A stretch of 64,000 nt of DNA from Streptomyces venezuelae ATCC 10712 (lineage in GTDB: Bacteria; Actinomycetota; Actinomycetes; Streptomycetales; Streptomycetaceae). A model generated the notes under the pieces. That model had not been told where the DNA came from. It saw only the letters and a program-made list of their open reading frames with translations, and made no database searches. Positions within the stretch are counted from its first letter, which is position 1; each line of letters begins with the position of its first letter. Both the position numbers and the translations under genes were made by a program. The stretch is from NCBI RefSeq assembly GCF_008639165.1, contig NZ_CP029197.1:3286001-3350000 (forward strand), read 5' to 3'. Below are positions 32,316 to 40,118 of this stretch, in pieces.

Positions 32316-33884
32316 CTGACTGTCCACCAGCTCAACGAACTCCTGCTCATCAGCTCCCTCGTGCTGCTGATCGCGGTCGCGGCCGTCCGGATCTCCTCCC
32401 GGAGCGGGCTCCCCAGCCTGCTGCTCTACCTCGGCATCGGCATCGCCATCGGCCAGGACGGCATCGGCAACGTCGCCTTCGACAACGCGGAACTCACCCA
32501 GGTCATCGGCTACGCCGCCCTCGTCGTGATCCTCGCCGAGGGTGGTCTCGGCACGAAGTGGAAGGAGATCAAGCCGGCCCTGCCCGCCGCGGTCGTCCTC
32601 TCCACCGCAGGCGTCGCGGTCAGCGTCGGCATCACGGCCGCCGCCGCCCACTACCTCGTCGGCCTCGACTGGCGGCAGGCCCTGATCATCGGCGCCGTCG
32701 TCTCCTCCACCGACGCCGCGGCCGTCTTCTCCGTCCTGCGCAAGGTCCCCCTCCCGTCCCGGGTCACCGGTGTCCTGGAGGCCGAGTCCGGCTTCAACGA
32801 CGCCCCCGTCGTGATCCTCGTCGTCGCCTTCTCCACCGCGGGACCGGTCGACGACTGGTACGTCCTCGTCGGCACGATCGCCCTGGAGCTCGCCATCGGC
32901 GTCGCCGTCGGCCTCGCCGTCGGCTTCCTCGGCGCCTACGGGCTGCGGCACGTCGCCCTGCCCGCCTCCGGCCTCTACCCGATCGCCGTCATGGCCATCG
33001 CCGTCGTCGCGTACGCCGCCGGCGCCATGGCCCACGGCTCCGGCTTCCTCGCCGTCTACCTGGCCTCGATGGTCCTCGGCAACGCCAAGCTGCCGCACGC
33101 GCCGGCCAACCGCGGCTTCGCCGAGGGACTCGGCTGGATCGCCCAGATCGGCATGTTCGTCCTGCTCGGCCTGCTCGTCACCCCGCACGAGCTGATCCAC
33201 GACTTCTGGCCCGCCGTCGTCATCGGCCTGGTCCTGACCGTGGTCGCCCGGCCCATGGAAGTCCTCGTCAGCCTGCTGCCCTTCCGCATCCCCTGGCAGG
33301 AGCAGGCCCTGATGTCCTGGGCCGGCCTGCGCGGAGCCGTCCCCATCATCCTGGCCACCATCCCGATGGTGTCCGACATCGAGGGCAGCGAGCGGATCTT
33401 CAACATCGTCTTCGTGCTCGTCGTCGTCTACACCCTCGTCCAGGGCCCGACCCTGCCCTGGCTGGCGAAGGCCCTGAAGCTCGGCGCCTCCGGCGAGGCC
33501 GCCGACCTGGGCGTCGAGTCCGCGCCCCTGGAGCGGCTCCGCGGCCACCTCCTCTCCGTCGCCATCCCCGAGCACTCCCGGATGCACGGCGTCGAGGTCG
33601 CCGAGCTGCGGCTCCCGCCCGGCGCGGCCGTCACCCTCGTCGTACGCGAGGACACCAGCTTCGTACCCGGTCCCGCGACCGTCCTGCGGCGCGGCGACGA
33701 ACTCCTCGTCGTCGCCACCGACCCGGTGCGGGACGCCACCGAGCGGCGGCTGCGCGCGGTCGGCCAGGGCGGCAAGCTCGCCGGCTGGCTGGGCACCGGC
33801 GGCGCGACGGCCGCCTCGCCCCCCACGGGCACGGCCCTGCGCTTCCACCGCTCAGGTGAGCACCACCGGCGCTCCTCCGGGTGA
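32316..33884 (+). CDS. K+/H+ antiporter, CPA1 family with C-terminal TrkA-C domain
   Basis: 522 residues if started at CTG 32316 (TVHQLNELLLISSLVLLIAV), which follows AAGGA by seven bases; later in-frame GTG 32361 would remove half of the first membrane helix. About twelve hydrophobic spans follow, with the conserved ion-site region VVSSTDAAAVFSVL and ESGFNDAPVVILVVAF. The C-terminal cytosolic part (from about 380) is a TrkA-C/RCK_C domain: VAELRLPPGAAVTLVVREDT, GDELLVVATDP. In many bacteria this domain senses nucleotides such as c-di-AMP to control K+ export. Paired hairpins precede it. Confidence 0.88.
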   Translation: MTVHQLNELLLISSLVLLIAVAAVRISSRSGLPSLLLYLGIGIAIGQDGIGNVAFDNAELTQVIGYAALVVILAEGGLGTKWKEIKPALPAAVVLSTAGVAVSVGITAAAAHYLVGLDWRQALIIGAVVSSTDAAAVFSVLRKVPLPSRVTGVLEAESGFNDAPVVILVVAFSTAGPVDDWYVLVGTIALELAIGVAVGLAVGFLGAYGLRHVALPASGLYPIAVMAIAVVAYAAGAMAHGSGFLAVYLASMVLGNAKLPHAPANRGFAEGLGWIAQIGMFVLLGLLVTPHELIHDFWPAVVIGLVLTVVARPMEVLVSLLPFRIPWQEQALMSWAGLRGAVPIILATIPMVSDIEGSERIFNIVFVLVVVYTLVQGPTLPWLAKALKLGASGEAADLGVESAPLERLRGHLLSVAIPEHSRMHGVEVAELRLPPGAAVTLVVREDTSFVPGPATVLRRGDELLVVATDPVRDATERRLRAVGQGGKLAGWLGTGGATAASPPTGTALRFHRSGEHHRRSSG

Positions 33885-33923
33885 CGTGAACATCCCGTTA
33901 ATCCGAGGCATTAATTCAGGGGC

Positions 33924-33955
33924 AGGAGCGTTTTCCCAGGCAGGAAGACGCTCCT
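33924..33955. terminator. Hairpin after the antiporter gene, probable terminator
   Basis: AGGAGCGT (33924-33931) pairs with ACGCTCCT (33948-33955), extended inside by TTCC/GGAA. No U-tract follows, so it may be a terminator of the GC-rich type or a transcript-end stabiliser. Confidence 0.5.
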
Positions 33956-34153
33956 CCCTGTACCATGAAGGCACACCTGATCGAACCAACTCTGCCTGAC
34001 GCAGAGCTGGCGCGACCGTATGGCGGCCGTGGCGCCCCTCCGCAGTGGGGCCGGCCCGGTATCTACCGCAGTGACGCGCATGAGGACAGCTCTCGGCGAA
34101 CACCCGCACCACCGTGCCGGGACGCGCTACCAGGCGGCAGAAAGGCCAGGACC

Positions 34154-35425
34154 GTGGCGTCCACGGTCATCTCGGACAAGCGGCCCGGCTACGGCCGGCT
34201 GCTGCGCACACCCGGTGCGCTGTCCTTCCTGCTCCCCGGCTTCGCCGCCCGGCAGCCCTTCGCGATGCTGACCATCGGCATCGTCCTGCTCGTCCAGCAC
34301 ACCACCGGCTCCTTCGGCAGCGCCGGCGCGGTCGCCGCCGTCACCGGCGTCTCGATGGCGCTGTTCGCACCGCAGAGCGGCAAGCTCGCCGACCGGTTCG
34401 GCCAGCGCGCCGTGCTCATCCCCGGCGTCCTCGTCCACACGGCGTCCGTCTCCCTGCTCGTGGCGCTCGCCCTCGGCGGCGCCCCGCTCTGGGCGCTCTT
34501 CCTCGCCGCCGTCCCCGCCGGCGCCTCCGTGCCCCAGGTCGGACCGATGGTCCGGGCCCGCTGGGCCGCCAAGCTGGACGGCACCCCGCTGATGCCGACC
34601 GCCGCGGCCTTCGAGTCGGTGACCGACGAGTTCACCTTCGTCGTCGGCCCCGTCCTCGCCACCGCCCTGTGCACCGGCGTCCACCCGGCCGCCGGCCTGA
34701 TCGCCGAGGCCGCCCTCACCCTCGTCGGCGGACTGTTCTTCGCCGCCCAGCGCGCCACCCAGCCCGCCTTCGGCCTCTCCGCGGCCACCACCGCCGAGCC
34801 CCACCGCTCCGCGCTCTCCATCCCCGGCGTCCGCGTCCTCGTCGTCGCCTTCCTCGGCATCGGCTCCGTCTTCGGCGGCATGCAGGTCTCCCTCACCGCC
34901 TTCACCGAGGAGATCGGCAACCCCGGCGCCAACGGCCTGCTGTACGGCGTCTTCGCCGCCGGCAACATGCTCGCCGGCATCGCCATGGGCGCCGTCGCCT
35001 GGAAGGTCGGCCCCCGCCGCCGCCTGATCCTCGGCTACGCCGGCCTCACCGCCGCCGCCTCGCTGCTGTGGACCACCCACTCGGTGCTGCTGCTCGGCGC
35101 CCTCGGCCTGGTCGTGGGCCTGTGCATCGCGCCCGCCCTGATCACTGGCTACACCATCGTCGAGACGCTGATCCCGGCGTCCGCCCGTACCGAGGCTTTC
35201 ACCTGGCTCACCGGCGCCGTCGCGCTCGGCCAGGCCGCGGCCGTCACGGTCGCCGGCCGACTGGCCGACGCCCACGGCGCGAGCACCGGATTCCTGGTGC
35301 CGATGGTGGGCACGGCGCTCGCCCTGGCGACGCTCCTCGCCCTGCGCTCGCGCCTCAAGCCGCGCGAGACGAGCCGGGTCGCGGCGCGTGGTATCGGTCA
35401 CCGCGTGCCGGTGGCGGTGGACTGA
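34154..35425 (+). CDS. MFS transporter
   Basis: 423 residues from GTG 34154 with AGGA just upstream. Twelve hydrophobic spans and the MFS loop motif GKLADRFGQRAVLIPGVLV are visible, with a Gly/Ala-rich second half (GLLYGVFAAGNMLAGIAMGA). It resembles drug/metabolite exporters of the proton-driven type. The substrate is unknown. The frame is open upstream to ATG 33965 (MKAHLIEPTLPDAELARPYG), but those 63 residues are unlike an MFS N-terminus, so I did not include them. Confidence 0.88.
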   Translation: MASTVISDKRPGYGRLLRTPGALSFLLPGFAARQPFAMLTIGIVLLVQHTTGSFGSAGAVAAVTGVSMALFAPQSGKLADRFGQRAVLIPGVLVHTASVSLLVALALGGAPLWALFLAAVPAGASVPQVGPMVRARWAAKLDGTPLMPTAAAFESVTDEFTFVVGPVLATALCTGVHPAAGLIAEAALTLVGGLFFAAQRATQPAFGLSAATTAEPHRSALSIPGVRVLVVAFLGIGSVFGGMQVSLTAFTEEIGNPGANGLLYGVFAAGNMLAGIAMGAVAWKVGPRRRLILGYAGLTAAASLLWTTHSVLLLGALGLVVGLCIAPALITGYTIVETLIPASARTEAFTWLTGAVALGQAAAVTVAGRLADAHGASTGFLVPMVGTALALATLLALRSRLKPRETSRVAARGIGHRVPVAVD

Positions 35426-35455
35426 ACCCGCGGAATACGTCAGTATGGATTGTCG

Positions 35456-35482
35456 TTAGCACTCGATGAGTGTGAGTGCCAG
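35456..35482 (+). promoter_or_regulatory. CIRCE element (HrcA operator) before the FmdB-type gene
   Basis: TTAGCACTC-N9-GAGTGCCAG matches the CIRCE consensus TTAGCACTC-N9-GAGTGCTAA at 16 of 18 positions with exact spacing. It ends 11 bases before the GTG at 35494, and its right arm merges into the ribosome binding site CAGGAGG. HrcA represses groE-type genes from CIRCE in Streptomyces, so heat-shock control of this gene is likely. Confidence 0.75.
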
Positions 35483-35493
35483 GAGGAAGACAA

Positions 35494-35826
35494 GTGCCGA
35501 CCTACCAGTACCAGTGCACCGAGTGCGGCGAAGGCCTCGAGGCGGTGCAGAAGTTCACCGATGACGCGCTGACCGAGTGCCCCCAGTGCAAGGGCCGCCT
35601 GAAGAAGGTGTTCTCGGCCGTCGGCATCGTCTTCAAGGGATCCGGCTTCTACCGGAACGACAGCCGCGGCTCGTCGTCCAGCAGCTCGCCGGCATCGAAG
35701 TCGTCGACCACGTCGACCTCTTCCGCCACGACGTCCACGACGTCGGACGCGAAGCCGGCCGCCGCGACGACCTCCGCTTCCGCCTCCTCGACGTCCTCGT
35801 CGAGCACCGGAAGCTCGGCCGCCTGA
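35494..35826 (+). CDS. FmdB-type zinc-ribbon protein under a CIRCE element
   Basis: 110 residues from GTG 35494 (AGGAGG seven bases upstream). The N-terminus VPTYQYQCTECGEGLEAVQK and DALTECPQCKGRLKKVFSAV form the FmdB CxxC...CxxC zinc ribbon (about 50 residues), ending in the usual GIVFKGSGFYRND. A long Ser/Thr/Ala tail, probably disordered, makes up the C-terminal half. The family's role is unsettled; members are called putative regulators of amidase/formate-type genes. Here the near-perfect CIRCE suggests a heat-shock or proteostasis link. A strong terminator follows. Confidence 0.9.
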   Translation: MPTYQYQCTECGEGLEAVQKFTDDALTECPQCKGRLKKVFSAVGIVFKGSGFYRNDSRGSSSSSSPASKSSTTSTSSATTSTTSDAKPAAATTSASASSTSSSSTGSSAA

Positions 35827-35844
35827 CCCGCGCGTACGTTCCTC

Positions 35845-35880
35845 ACCGAGGGCCCCGTCGTTCACGACGGGGCCCTCGGT
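35845..35880 (+). terminator. Intrinsic terminator of the FmdB-type gene
   Basis: A perfect 16-bp stem (ACCGAGGGCCCCGTCG with its complement) around TTCA, followed by GTTTCCC. Confidence 0.88.
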
Positions 35881-35911
35881 GTTTCCCGGCGCCGCGCATA
35901 GGGTGATCCGC

Positions 35912-36757
35912 ATGGCGACCCATGACACGTACGCGGACATCGGTGTGATCGGCGGCTCCGGCTTCTACTCCTTCCTCGACGACGTCACGGAGGTGACCGT
36001 CGAGACCCCCTACGGCAGTCCCAGCGACTCCCTCTTCGTCGGCGAGATCGCCGGCCGGCGGGTCGCGTTCCTCCCCCGGCACGGCCGCGGCCACAGCCTC
36101 CCGCCGCACCGCATCAACTACCGCGCCAACCTCTGGGCCCTGCGCTCCCTCGGCGTACGGCAGATCCTCGGGCCCTGCGCCGTCGGCGGCCTCGACGAGG
36201 AGTACGGGCCGGGCACGCTCGTCGTGCCGGACCAGCTCGTCGACCGTACGAAGTCCCGCGCCCAGACCTACTTCGACGGGGAGCGGCGGGCCGACGGGGT
36301 GGTGCCCCGCGTGGTCCACGTGACCTTCGCCGACCCGTACTGCCCGGACGGGCGGCGGGTCGCGGTCAAGGCCGCCCGGGGGCGCGGCTGGGAACCGGTC
36401 GACGGCGGCACGATGGTCGTCATCGAGGGGCCCCGCTTCTCCACCCGGGCCGAGTCCCGGTGGCACCGGGCGGCCGGCTGGTCGGTCGTCGGCATGACCG
36501 GGCACCCCGAGGCCGTCCTCGCCCGTGAACTGGGGCTCTGCTACACCTCGCTCGCCCTCGTCACCGACCTGGACGCGGGCGCCGAGACCGGCGAGGGCGT
36601 CTCGCACACCGAGGTGCTGCGGGTGTTCGGCGAGAACGTGGAGCGGCTGCGGGAGGTGCTCTTCGACGCGGTGGGCGCGCTGCCGGCGACGGTGGACCGG
36701 GACTGCCTGTGCACGCACGCCCACGACGGCTGGAACCTGGGGATCGAACTGCCCTGA
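35912..36757 (+). CDS. mtnP: S-methyl-5'-thioadenosine phosphorylase family protein
   Basis: 281 residues from ATG 35912. Purine-phosphorylase/MTAP motifs: IGVIGGSGFYSFL, the phosphate-binding FLPRHGRGHSLPPHRINYRA, DQLVDRTKSRAQTYFDG, MVVIEGPRFSTRAESR, and GMTGHPEAVLARELGLCYT. It cleaves methylthioadenosine with phosphate in methionine salvage. Family members may instead accept inosine or guanosine; GMTGHPEA (rather than MTxxPE with other flanks) does not settle this. An earlier in-frame ATG at 35879 sits inside the terminator stem and is unlikely. Confidence 0.88.
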   Translation: MATHDTYADIGVIGGSGFYSFLDDVTEVTVETPYGSPSDSLFVGEIAGRRVAFLPRHGRGHSLPPHRINYRANLWALRSLGVRQILGPCAVGGLDEEYGPGTLVVPDQLVDRTKSRAQTYFDGERRADGVVPRVVHVTFADPYCPDGRRVAVKAARGRGWEPVDGGTMVVIEGPRFSTRAESRWHRAAGWSVVGMTGHPEAVLARELGLCYTSLALVTDLDAGAETGEGVSHTEVLRVFGENVERLREVLFDAVGALPATVDRDCLCTHAHDGWNLGIELP

Positions 36758-36883
36758 ACCCCCCGGGAGGGTGAGGGAGTTGTCCACAGGCGGCGGATGA
36801 TCCCCAGGCCGGAGCGGGGAGAGGGCGCGGACGGGAGGGTGGGGGCGTAACCACTCCGACCAGCAGGACGGCGGCGACCCGCG

Positions 36884-37486
36884 ATGACCACTCCTTCTCC
36901 TCTCCCGACTTCTCCTCACTTTCCTCACCTCTCGCCCGTTCCCCTTCCTCCGTCCACCACCGTTTCCTCCGTCCCGGCGGGGTGCGTGGTGCCGGACTTC
37001 GATCCGCTCCGGGTACGGGGCCCGCGGCTCCGGCTGCGCAGGGCGCTGCGGCGGGGGCGGTGGGCGCCCGCGGTGCTCCTGGCCCTCGTCGCGGCGGCCC
37101 TCGCCGTCGCGGGCGGCGGGCCTTCGCCGGGAACTCCGGGGGCGGTGGGGGCTTCGGGTGCCCCGCACTCCGCCGCGGGCGGCCGTGCGCGGCCGTCGGT
37201 CGCCGTCCGGCTGGTGTCCGCGCCGGTACGGATCGCCGACGCCGCCACCGTGCGGCTGCTGCGCCCCGGCGACCGGGTGGACGTCATCGCCGCGCCCAAC
37301 TCCGGCCCGGGCGCGGCGGGTGAGGCCCGGGTCGTCGCGACGGGCGCCCGAGTGGCCGAAGTTCCGCGGCCGGGTGAGACTCATGTCGACGGAGGGGCAC
37401 TCGTCGTCCTGTCCGTGCCGCGGTCGACGGCCACGGCGCTGGCCGGCGCCGGTGTCACGTCCCAACTGGCGGTGACGGTGTGCTGA
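36884..37486 (+). CDS. RcpC/CpaB (SAF)-like single-span membrane protein
   Basis: 200 residues. A Pro/Ser-rich start, an Arg-rich patch (RLRLRRALRRGRWAP) and one hydrophobic span (AVLLALVAAALAVAGGG) precede an extracytoplasmic part. There VRIADAATVRLLRPGDRVDV-IAAP, ATGARVAEVPRP and VVLSVPRSTATALAGAG match the RcpC/CpaB C-terminal domain found in Flp/Tad pilus assembly. No other pilus gene is nearby, so the link to pili is only by family. Confidence 0.75.
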   Translation: MTTPSPLPTSPHFPHLSPVPLPPSTTVSSVPAGCVVPDFDPLRVRGPRLRLRRALRRGRWAPAVLLALVAAALAVAGGGPSPGTPGAVGASGAPHSAAGGRARPSVAVRLVSAPVRIADAATVRLLRPGDRVDVIAAPNSGPGAAGEARVVATGARVAEVPRPGETHVDGGALVVLSVPRSTATALAGAGVTSQLAVTVC

Positions 37487-37600
37487 TTCGCACTGACTTC
37501 CTGTCAAGTCACCGGCCCGTGTGTACGGATTGGACTGCTCTGCGCCGTTCGCGGCCTAATGGCTGCGCACACAGCACGACAATCGAAGAAAGGCACCTTG

Positions 37601-38167
37601 GTGGCCGAGAAGAAGGAAAGTTTGCTCGGAGGCTTCAAGGCCTTCCTGATGCGCGGCAACGTGATCGACCTGGCCGTGGCCGTCGTGATCGGTGCCGCGT
37701 TCACCAACATCGTGAACTCGGTGGTCAAGGGCATCATCAACCCCGTCGTCGGGGCCTTCGGCACGAAGAACCTGGAGAGCTACGCGTCCTGCCTCAAGGA
37801 CCCCTGCCGGGTGGTCGACGGGGAGATGCAGGGCATCCAGATCCAGTGGGGCCTGGTCCTCAGCGCGGTCCTGAGCTTCCTGATCACCGCGGCCGTCGTC
37901 TACTTCCTGATGGTCCTGCCGATGGCGAAGATCCTCGCGAAGCGCGCCGCGCACGACAAGGCGAAGGAGGGCGTCGCCGAGACGATGGAGATCAGCGAGC
38001 TGGAGGTGCTCAAGGAGATCCGCGACCACCTCGTCGCCCAGCGCGGACCGGTCTCGGGCCCGGGATCGGGTACCGGAGCGGGTACGGGACCGGGCGCAGG
38101 CGGCGGGTCGGGCTCCGGGTCGGGCTTCGGATCAGGCTCCGGGTCGGGGACGCACCCCACCTCCTGA
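37601..38167 (+). CDS. mscL: Large-conductance mechanosensitive channel MscL
   Basis: 188 residues from GTG 37601; ATG 37559 would add 14 unconserved residues. The first helix FKAFLMRGNVIDLAVAVVIG, then AAFTNIVNSVVKGIINPVVG, and the second span VLSAVLSFLITAAVVYFLMV are typical, as is the C-terminal LLKEIRDxL bundle (here VLKEIRDHLVAQRG). A Gly/Ser-repeat tail of about 40 residues is added. The periplasmic loop has two Cys residues (YASCLKDPCRVV), unusual for MscL. It releases solutes on osmotic downshock. Confidence 0.95.
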   Translation: MAEKKESLLGGFKAFLMRGNVIDLAVAVVIGAAFTNIVNSVVKGIINPVVGAFGTKNLESYASCLKDPCRVVDGEMQGIQIQWGLVLSAVLSFLITAAVVYFLMVLPMAKILAKRAAHDKAKEGVAETMEISELEVLKEIRDHLVAQRGPVSGPGSGTGAGTGPGAGGGSGSGSGFGSGSGSGTHPTS

Positions 38168-38186
38168 CCGGCACGCCGTGCCGGCG

Positions 38187-38405
38187 TCAGAGGTGGTGCG
38201 GCGGCTTCTCGTCGAGGAAGCGCGCGAGGTCGGCGGCGCTGCCGCCGGCCGGAGGCCGCTCGCCCCAACCACGGTCCGTGTCGTCCGCGGACTGCCGGTC
38301 CAACGGATCGTCGAAGACGAGTGCCGGCTTCGGACTGTTCTCGGGGCTGGGATGTACGCCGGGCCGCTTCGCGTCTCGCGGTCCGTGGGCGGGGGCGGTG
38401 CTCAT
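38187..38405 (-). CDS. Small conserved acidic protein, 72 residues
   Basis: A soluble 72-residue protein with the conserved actinobacterial pattern VFDDPLDRQSADDTDRGWGE and ADLARFLDEKPPHHL at the C-terminus. The function is unknown. It converges on mscL with a gap of 19 bases and follows the small membrane protein gene at 38437 by 31 bases, possibly the last gene of the long leftward transcript. Confidence 0.8.
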   Translation of the reverse strand: MSTAPAHGPRDAKRPGVHPSPENSPKPALVFDDPLDRQSADDTDRGWGERPPAGGSAADLARFLDEKPPHHL

Positions 38406-38436
38406 ACCTCAAGGGTACGCCCGGCCGCCCCCGGCC

Positions 38437-38859
38437 TCAGCGGTCCTTCGGGTCGATCGCCCAGAGGCCGAGCACCACGAGGAACGACAGGACGAGGAAG
38501 CCCGCGCCCCACCACGCGGTGCCGGTGTCACCGGCCATCCACTCGTCCACCACGATCGTCAGCCCCCAGAGCTGGCCGATGACCACGGTGAGCGCCAGCG
38601 CGAGCCGGGCCGACAGCTTCGAGGAGCGCTCCGGCTCCTGCTCCGTACCGGCTCCCGGCCCCGGCCCGGTGCGGGTGATCCGCGGGTCGCCGTACCCGCT
38701 GGTGGGCCGGATCTGCGGATACCGCTCGTGCACCGGCCGGTTCAGCCGGGGCTGCGCGCTCCCCGGGGTGTACGCGGGAGGCCTCGGGGGTTCCGGGGGC
38801 GCCGGGGGCCAGGTCGGTTCCGGGGCCTCGGGGTCACGGGGGAAGGCGTCCTCGCTCAT
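38437..38859 (-). CDS. Small membrane protein, last member of the oxidoreductase operon
   Basis: 140 residues: a Pro-rich cytoplasmic N-terminal half followed by two membrane spans (LSARLALALTVVIGQLWGLT and WGAGFLVLSFLVVLGLWAID). Its ATG overlaps the Rieske stop (ATGA), so it is translated with the Rieske/ferredoxin/molybdoenzyme genes. Similar two-span proteins occur widely in Streptomyces without a known role. Whether it is part of the complex is not shown. Confidence 0.75.
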   Translation of the reverse strand: MSEDAFPRDPEAPEPTWPPAPPEPPRPPAYTPGSAQPRLNRPVHERYPQIRPTSGYGDPRITRTGPGPGAGTEQEPERSSKLSARLALALTVVIGQLWGLTIVVDEWMAGDTGTAWWGAGFLVLSFLVVLGLWAIDPKDR

Positions 38860-39515
38860 GTCCGCTCACTCCTCTCCGGCGCCGCGCCCCGGGCGGAGGC
38901 CCCGGGGCAGCCCAGCCGGTCGGCGAGATCGGGCCGGTCGTCGCCGAGCTGGCGGCAGAGCCCCTCGCGGGCGCTCTCGCCCGACCGGGCGGTGCCGATC
39001 GCCCAGACGCTGCCGTCGGACTCCTCCACGAGCAGCACCTTCGGCAGTCCCCGGGGCGGCGGACCCGCGGTGACCTCTCCCGTACGGGCATCGAAGACGC
39101 CCTCGTGGCAGGGGCAGTACAGCTCGCCCTCGCTGCCCCGCTCCTTGCGCCAGAGCACGGCGCAGGCGAGGTGGGTGCAGACGGCCGAGTAGCCGGCGAG
39201 GGTGCCGTCCTCGAGCCGGACGGCGACCGCGCGGTCCTCCGAGCCGGGGTAGCGGAAGGCGAGGGACTCGCCGGGCAGGATCTGGTCGGCGATCCTCTTC
39301 GCCTCGGGCCGCCCATCGCTGTCGCCGTGCCGGTGCAGAATGCCGGAGGCGACGGCGACGCCGCCGACGGCGAGGCCGCCGGAGACGGTGGCGACGATCC
39401 GCAGGTAGTCGCGGCGGGTGGTGAGCGAGTCGGCGGCGATCCGGTCGTGGAGCGCTTCCTGGGCCGCGTCGGAGCGGGAGTCCGGTGCCGGCGGCTGGGG
39501 ATCGGTGACGCTCAA
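38856..39515 (-). CDS. Rieske [2Fe-2S] protein
   Basis: 219 residues from TTG 39515, overlapping the ferredoxin stop (TTGA). A twin-arginine-like start (TTRRDYLRIVATVSGGLAVG) and one hydrophobic segment precede the Rieske fold: Cys-His pair in CTHLACAVLW and the second pair in YCPCHEGVFDARTGEVTAGP. It lacks the long insertion of bc1-type Rieske proteins, so it is more likely a dedicated electron carrier anchored outside the membrane and serving the molybdoenzyme or membrane subunit. The C-terminus has two Cys residues (EGLCRQLG, RLGCPGAS). Confidence 0.88.
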   Translation of the reverse strand: MSVTDPQPPAPDSRSDAAQEALHDRIAADSLTTRRDYLRIVATVSGGLAVGGVAVASGILHRHGDSDGRPEAKRIADQILPGESLAFRYPGSEDRAVAVRLEDGTLAGYSAVCTHLACAVLWRKERGSEGELYCPCHEGVFDARTGEVTAGPPPRGLPKVLLVEESDGSVWAIGTARSGESAREGLCRQLGDDRPDLADRLGCPGASARGAAPERSERT

Positions 39516-40111
39516 CGGACATCCTTTCCATTGATCTCGACGACGGGAAGGCCGCCGGGCACCGGCCACTGGACCTTGTCGGCGGGGACCACCATCGCCA
39601 CCCCGGTGGAGACGGTGGTGCTGCCGAACGTGAAGGAGTCGGCGACCTGGACGCCGGGGCGTTCGGTCTGGAGCTCTTCGAGGGTTCCGTAGAAGAGGGC
39701 GCCGGTGGGGCAGACGGTGGCGCACATCGGCGCGAGGCCGTAGGCGGTGCGGTCGTAGCAGAGGTTGCACTTCATCTGCAGCTTCGCCTGGAGGTCGATC
39801 TTGGGGACGCCGAAGGGGCAGGCGTTGACGCAGTTGGCGCAGCCGATGCAGCGGGTGGTGTCGGCCTGCTGCACGACGCCGTCGGCGGTGACGAGGATCG
39901 CGTCGGCGGGGCAGACCTCGGCGCACGGGGCGACGGGGTCCTCGCAGTGCATGCAGACGGTGGGGAGGGAGGCGACGGAGCGGCCCTCGTCGGGGTAGTC
40001 GAGGTGGATCATCGACTTGCCGCGGTGGGAGTCGCATTCGCGGCAGGCGGAGACGCAGGCCTGGCAGCCGATGCAGCGGCCCGGGTCGATGAAGATCGTG
40101 CGGCCCATCAT
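39512..40111 (-). CDS. Ferredoxin-type subunit with four [4Fe-4S] motifs
   Basis: 199 residues of the DmsB/HybA/NrfC type. Four Cys clusters are visible: CIGCQACVSACREC, CMHCEDPVAPCAEVCP, CIGCANCVNACPFG, and CNLCYDRTAYGLAPMCATVC. It should carry electrons between the molybdenum subunit at 40119 and the membrane or Rieske partner. There is no signal peptide, so it is probably cytoplasmic unless carried with a partner. ATG 40111 lies seven bases after the molybdoenzyme stop; the stop overlaps the Rieske TTG. Confidence 0.93.
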   Translation of the reverse strand: MMGRTIFIDPGRCIGCQACVSACRECDSHRGKSMIHLDYPDEGRSVASLPTVCMHCEDPVAPCAEVCPADAILVTADGVVQQADTTRCIGCANCVNACPFGVPKIDLQAKLQMKCNLCYDRTAYGLAPMCATVCPTGALFYGTLEELQTERPGVQVADSFTFGSTTVSTGVAMVVPADKVQWPVPGGLPVVEINGKDVR

Positions 40112-40118
40112 GTGCGGG

